Source of the DNA: Promethearchaeota archaeon
GTDB lineage: Archaea; Asgardarchaeota; Lokiarchaeia; Sigynarchaeales; SOKP01
DNA length: 17,674 nucleotides
Reading direction: 5' to 3'
Assembly: GCA_014729315.1 (NCBI GenBank)
Contig: WJKD01000253.1
Coordinates: forward strand, 1-17,674
Position 1 is the first letter of the stretch; every line of letters starts with the position of its first letter. The notes under the pieces were generated by a model. It was not told the origin of the DNA. It saw nothing but the letters and a program-made list of their open reading frames with translations, and searched no databases. Both the position numbers and the translations under genes were made by a program. This document shows positions 15,087 through 17,674 of the stretch, piece by piece.

Positions 15087-16904
15087 ATGGCTTTTATTGG
15101 ATTAGACGCTGAGGAATACGATCGAAAGTATAGGGATACCGAACTTTTAAAGCGGATTGTTAATTTTTTCGGCCCTTATAAACGAGAAATGACAATTGTT
15201 ATACTCTTTTTAACAGCAAGCTCGTTGGCTAACGCTTTAGTGCCAGTATTAATTAGTCTAGCGATTAATAATATTGAATCAAACTTAAATTTATTATATC
15301 TAGCATTTGTTATAATGCTCATTCTCACTTTAAATCTTCTTAGTTTTATCTTTAATTATATTAGACAAATCAACTCGTCGAAAGCTATAGGAAGTGTTGT
15401 TTTAGATCTGAGAGAAAAAGTAAGTAAATCTGTATTGAATCACGATTTATCATTTTTCGATAAAAATCCTATTGGTAAGATTGTAAGTAGAATGAACTCA
15501 GATAGTCAAGATTTCGCTAGAACAGTCGAACTTTCCGTGGAATTAATTTCATCGCTTTTTATTGTGATGATTTTATTGATTTTTATGTCTATTATAAATT
15601 TCATTTTAACTATAATTTTTTTGCTTTCTTTACCACTATTTTTTGTTGTTGCTATCTCCTATCGAAAACTTGCAAGAGAAAAAACCTTGTTGGGACAGAG
15701 AGCTTTAGCATCTGTTAATTCTTATGTAAAAGAGAGTTTTTCTGGGATCCACATCGCAAAAACGTTTAGAAAGGAAGATAAATTATATAAAAAATTTAAA
15801 GAAGTTAACGATCAATCCTATAAAGTAAATCTAAAAAGAGCGTTTGTTCTTAACGCAATCTTTCCTTCTTTAGGTATAGTTCAAGGGATTGTTTTAACCC
15901 TTATAATTTATTTCGGCGGGTCATTTATTCTTGGAGGAGTATTAACAGCGGGTGAACTTTTTCTTTTCCTACAGAGTTTATGGCTACTATTTTTTCCAAT
16001 TATTATTATTGCCGCTTTCTGGCCTCAATTTCAAGCAGGATTGGCAGCCTCTGAACGAATCTTCGCTTTAATTGATACTACTCCTAAAGTAATCCAAAAT
16101 AATAACATTAAACCAGATCGACTTAAAGGAGAAATAGAATTCCGTAATTTAGTTTTTAGATATGATGAAGATAATAATGTGTTTGAAGAATTTTCTCTTA
16201 AAATCAAGCCAGGGGAATCTTTAGCGATTGTTGGACATACAGGAGCTGGAAAATCCTCGTTAGCGAAGCTATTAGCGAGATTTTATGAATTTCAAGGTGG
16301 CGAGATTTTAATTGATGGAATTAGCATAAGAGATTTTGATTTGACTGAATATAGAAAACAAATAGGCATAATTCCCCAAACACCATTTTTATGGGCTGAC
16401 ACAGTAGAAAACAATGTCAAATATTGCTGTAATTATGTTCCTAGGGAGAAAGTCATAGAAGCTTTCGAAAAAGCCGGAGGATTTGAATGGGTAAGTGAAT
16501 TATCGGGAGGATTAGAAACAAATATTCGAGAGCGAGGTAGTTTGCTCTCTATGGGTCAGAGACAACTATTAGTATTTGCTAGAACTATTTTGGAAAATCC
16601 ATCAATTTTAATTTTAGATGAAGCAACCGCCTCAGTAGATCCGTTTACCGAAACAAAGATTCAGGAGGCATTGGAGGAAACAATGAAAAATCGGACCTCA
16701 ATAGTTATAGCACATCGATTATGGACAGTACGTCATGTAGATAGAATCATCGTATTGGATCATGGAAAAATTATTGAAGAGGGAAATCACGAAACTTTAA
16801 TGACGAAAGGAGGCAATTATGCAAATCTCTATAATACATATTTCAGGCATCAATCTCTGGAATATATTGAAAAATTTGAGAAATTTCAAAATAACAAAAA
16901 TTGA
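15087..16904 (+). CDS. ABC exporter half-transporter B (degenerate signature)
   Basis: The 605-residue protein has the same plan as its neighbour: six transmembrane helices in residues 30-325, then the nucleotide-binding domain. Motifs: Walker A GHTGAGKS (383-390), Q-loop Gln431, signature LSMGQ (487-491), Walker B ILILDE (507-512) with catalytic Glu512, and H-loop His543. The signature has Met in place of the first Gly of LSGGQ, while Walker B is intact. This is complementary to half-transporter A: in the dimer, this protein's Walker motifs meet A's normal signature (active site), and A's Asp-type Walker B meets this LSMGQ (degenerate site). This matches the TM288-like role. An LSGG at 472-475 is not the signature but part of the preceding loop. 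Its last 19 bases overlap the convergent membrane-protein gene. Confidence 0.94.
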   Translation: MAFIGLDAEEYDRKYRDTELLKRIVNFFGPYKREMTIVILFLTASSLANALVPVLISLAINNIESNLNLLYLAFVIMLILTLNLLSFIFNYIRQINSSKAIGSVVLDLREKVSKSVLNHDLSFFDKNPIGKIVSRMNSDSQDFARTVELSVELISSLFIVMILLIFMSIINFILTIIFLLSLPLFFVVAISYRKLAREKTLLGQRALASVNSYVKESFSGIHIAKTFRKEDKLYKKFKEVNDQSYKVNLKRAFVLNAIFPSLGIVQGIVLTLIIYFGGSFILGGVLTAGELFLFLQSLWLLFFPIIIIAAFWPQFQAGLAASERIFALIDTTPKVIQNNNIKPDRLKGEIEFRNLVFRYDEDNNVFEEFSLKIKPGESLAIVGHTGAGKSSLAKLLARFYEFQGGEILIDGISIRDFDLTEYRKQIGIIPQTPFLWADTVENNVKYCCNYVPREKVIEAFEKAGGFEWVSELSGGLETNIRERGSLLSMGQRQLLVFARTILENPSILILDEATASVDPFTETKIQEALEETMKNRTSIVIAHRLWTVRHVDRIIVLDHGKIIEEGNHETLMTKGGNYANLYNTYFRHQSLEYIEKFEKFQNNKN

Positions 16905-17524
16905 TAATGTGGAATTGGATTTTTTCCGATGGATTCTAATTTTAGAAAGATTTTTATTACTTTTTCAAGTAATATATAACCGAGATAAAAGGAAATTGAG
17001 TCCAACATCAAAAGTGTCATTCCGATAACAATTTGGATAATCTCTCCCGCTAATAAATCAATAACGGCATCTATCGTAAAAAAGATAAATGCGCGTAATA
17101 AATTAGTTCCTTTTAGTTTTATTTCTGAATCTTTTTCCTTTAAAGATATCATGGAAAAGTATAAACCCGTGAATATAAAACCCAATAGAAGAACGATTTT
17201 CAGAATTTCCATAATCGCTGTATATTCAAATTTAAAAGTACTAATCTTAGTTCCAATATATGCGGGGTTTATTATTAGACTATAAATTATGTAAATTTCA
17301 TAGAGAATTGTGTAAACTCCACTTAAAACTAATAGTGGGGTTTTATATTTGTTGATGAAGAAGTTTGAAAAAGAAATCATCCATAATTTAAATCCAAGAG
17401 GCACTAAGAATCCCATCGCAATCAGAATTAATGTTTTAAGATAAGAATCTAGCGTAATTATCAATATAAAATTGATAGCTGTATCCCACCATGGCGACAA
17501 TAAAGTCATCCAAGCTAAGCCCAC
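16886..17524 (-). CDS. Multi-pass membrane protein, main body of a frameshifted gene
   Basis: The 212-codon frame from GTG 17524 encodes five to six hydrophobic helices separated by short charged loops, for example around residues 16-45, 62-84, 107-128 and 145-195. It opens with VGLAWMTLLSPWW, a motif that looks internal to a protein, not N-terminal. I do not recognise the family and cannot name a function. The frame stays open upstream of the GTG to a stop at 17609-17611, but that extension has no ATG, GTG or TTG. The real N-terminus appears to be in another frame (see 17524-17646). It is convergent with the second ABC gene and overlaps its last 19 bases, so gene boundaries are very tight here. 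Confidence 0.6.
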   Translation of the reverse strand: MGLAWMTLLSPWWDTAINFILIITLDSYLKTLILIAMGFLVPLGFKLWMISFSNFFINKYKTPLLVLSGVYTILYEIYIIYSLIINPAYIGTKISTFKFEYTAIMEILKIVLLLGFIFTGLYFSMISLKEKDSEIKLKGTNLLRAFIFFTIDAVIDLLAGEIIQIVIGMTLLMLDSISFYLGYILLEKVIKIFLKLESIGKNPIPHYQFLLF

Positions 17525-17646
17525 TAAAGCAAGTTCTTTTCTTTGTATTTGAAATATTTTAAAGTAATTATCGTCCCAATAGATATAACAATCACGCCGA
17601 AAATAAAGCTAAATATTCCTGTTATACCCGACAGAATTAAGTTCAA
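17524..17646 (-). pseudogene. Out-of-frame N-terminal part of the membrane protein gene
   Basis: In a different minus-strand frame, TTG 17646 opens 40 codons that form one clean transmembrane helix (SGITGIFSFIFGVIVISIG) followed by a positive segment KYFKYKEKNLL, and then TAG at 17524-17526. If one T were restored in the short T-run of the minus-strand sequence GCTTTAGTGG (plus strand 17526-17528), this would read straight into LVGLAWMTLLSPWW of the downstream frame and give one protein of about 253 residues. A weak AGTGAT lies five bases before the TTG. The break may be a sequencing or assembly error or a true mutation; no classic slippery heptamer is visible. Confidence 0.45.
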
Positions 17647-17674
17647 TTTAAATCACTTATTAAGTGTATTTTGG

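Noticed and set aside
16500..16514. LSGG sequence in half-transporter B taken as the ABC signature
   Set aside because: It lies in the loop before the true signature; the aligned signature is LSMGQ, directly before RQLLVFAR and at the proper distance from Walker B.
16819..17028. 69-codon plus-strand frame after the second ABC gene
   Set aside because: It overlaps the end of the ABC gene out of frame and runs antisense to the membrane protein; no motif or ribosome binding site supports it.

Overview
The window looks like chromosomal DNA of an Asgard archaeon, most likely of the Lokiarchaeia type. This is an inference from gene content and base composition; no rRNA or other phylogenetic marker is present. 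The DNA is AT-rich. It carries two eukaryote-like small-GTPase genes, one fused to a longin-like domain, plus a probable degenerate GTPase with a C-terminal zinc ribbon. Archaeal features include a three-piece glutamate synthase, heterodisulfide-reductase-type Fe-S proteins, TATA-like boxes ahead of genes, GGTGA/AGGAGG ribosome binding sites and oligo-T termination. No tRNA, rRNA, CRISPR array, insertion sequence or phage gene was seen.

Layout. (1) 1-267: 3' end of an MFS transporter. (2) 296-3135: a divergent pair, a longin-GTPase fusion on the minus strand and a P-loop-less GTPase-like zinc-ribbon protein on the plus strand. (3) 3193-8111, minus strand: a tight four-gene operon, in transcription order HdrB-HdrC fusion, class II glutamine amidotransferase, ferredoxin/FMN glutamate synthase subunit and GXGXG subunit. 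(4) 8522-12197, plus strand: an orphan membrane PAS histidine kinase, then a DUF47 (PhoU-like) and PiT phosphate-transporter pair. (5) 12337-12861, minus strand: a Ras/Rab-like GTPase with altered G3 and G4 motifs. (6) 13253-16904, plus strand: two ABC half-transporters that together form a heterodimeric exporter with one degenerate ATP site. (7) 16886-17646, minus strand: a multi-pass membrane protein whose reading frame is broken by an apparent one-base deletion.

How the genes fit together. The four-gene operon contains every glutamate synthase domain but no NADPH-oxidising GltD. The HdrB-HdrC protein at its head has both CCG cluster motifs intact and two ferredoxin motifs. Its domain order is the reverse of HdrD. 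The simplest reading is a Hdr-type electron module feeding ferredoxin-dependent glutamate synthesis, which is the most unusual metabolic idea here. The DUF47-PiT pair is a standard phosphate-uptake unit. The ABC pair reproduces the asymmetry of TM287/TM288-like exporters. The GTPases are scattered single genes, as is common in Asgard genomes, and their partners cannot be read from this window.
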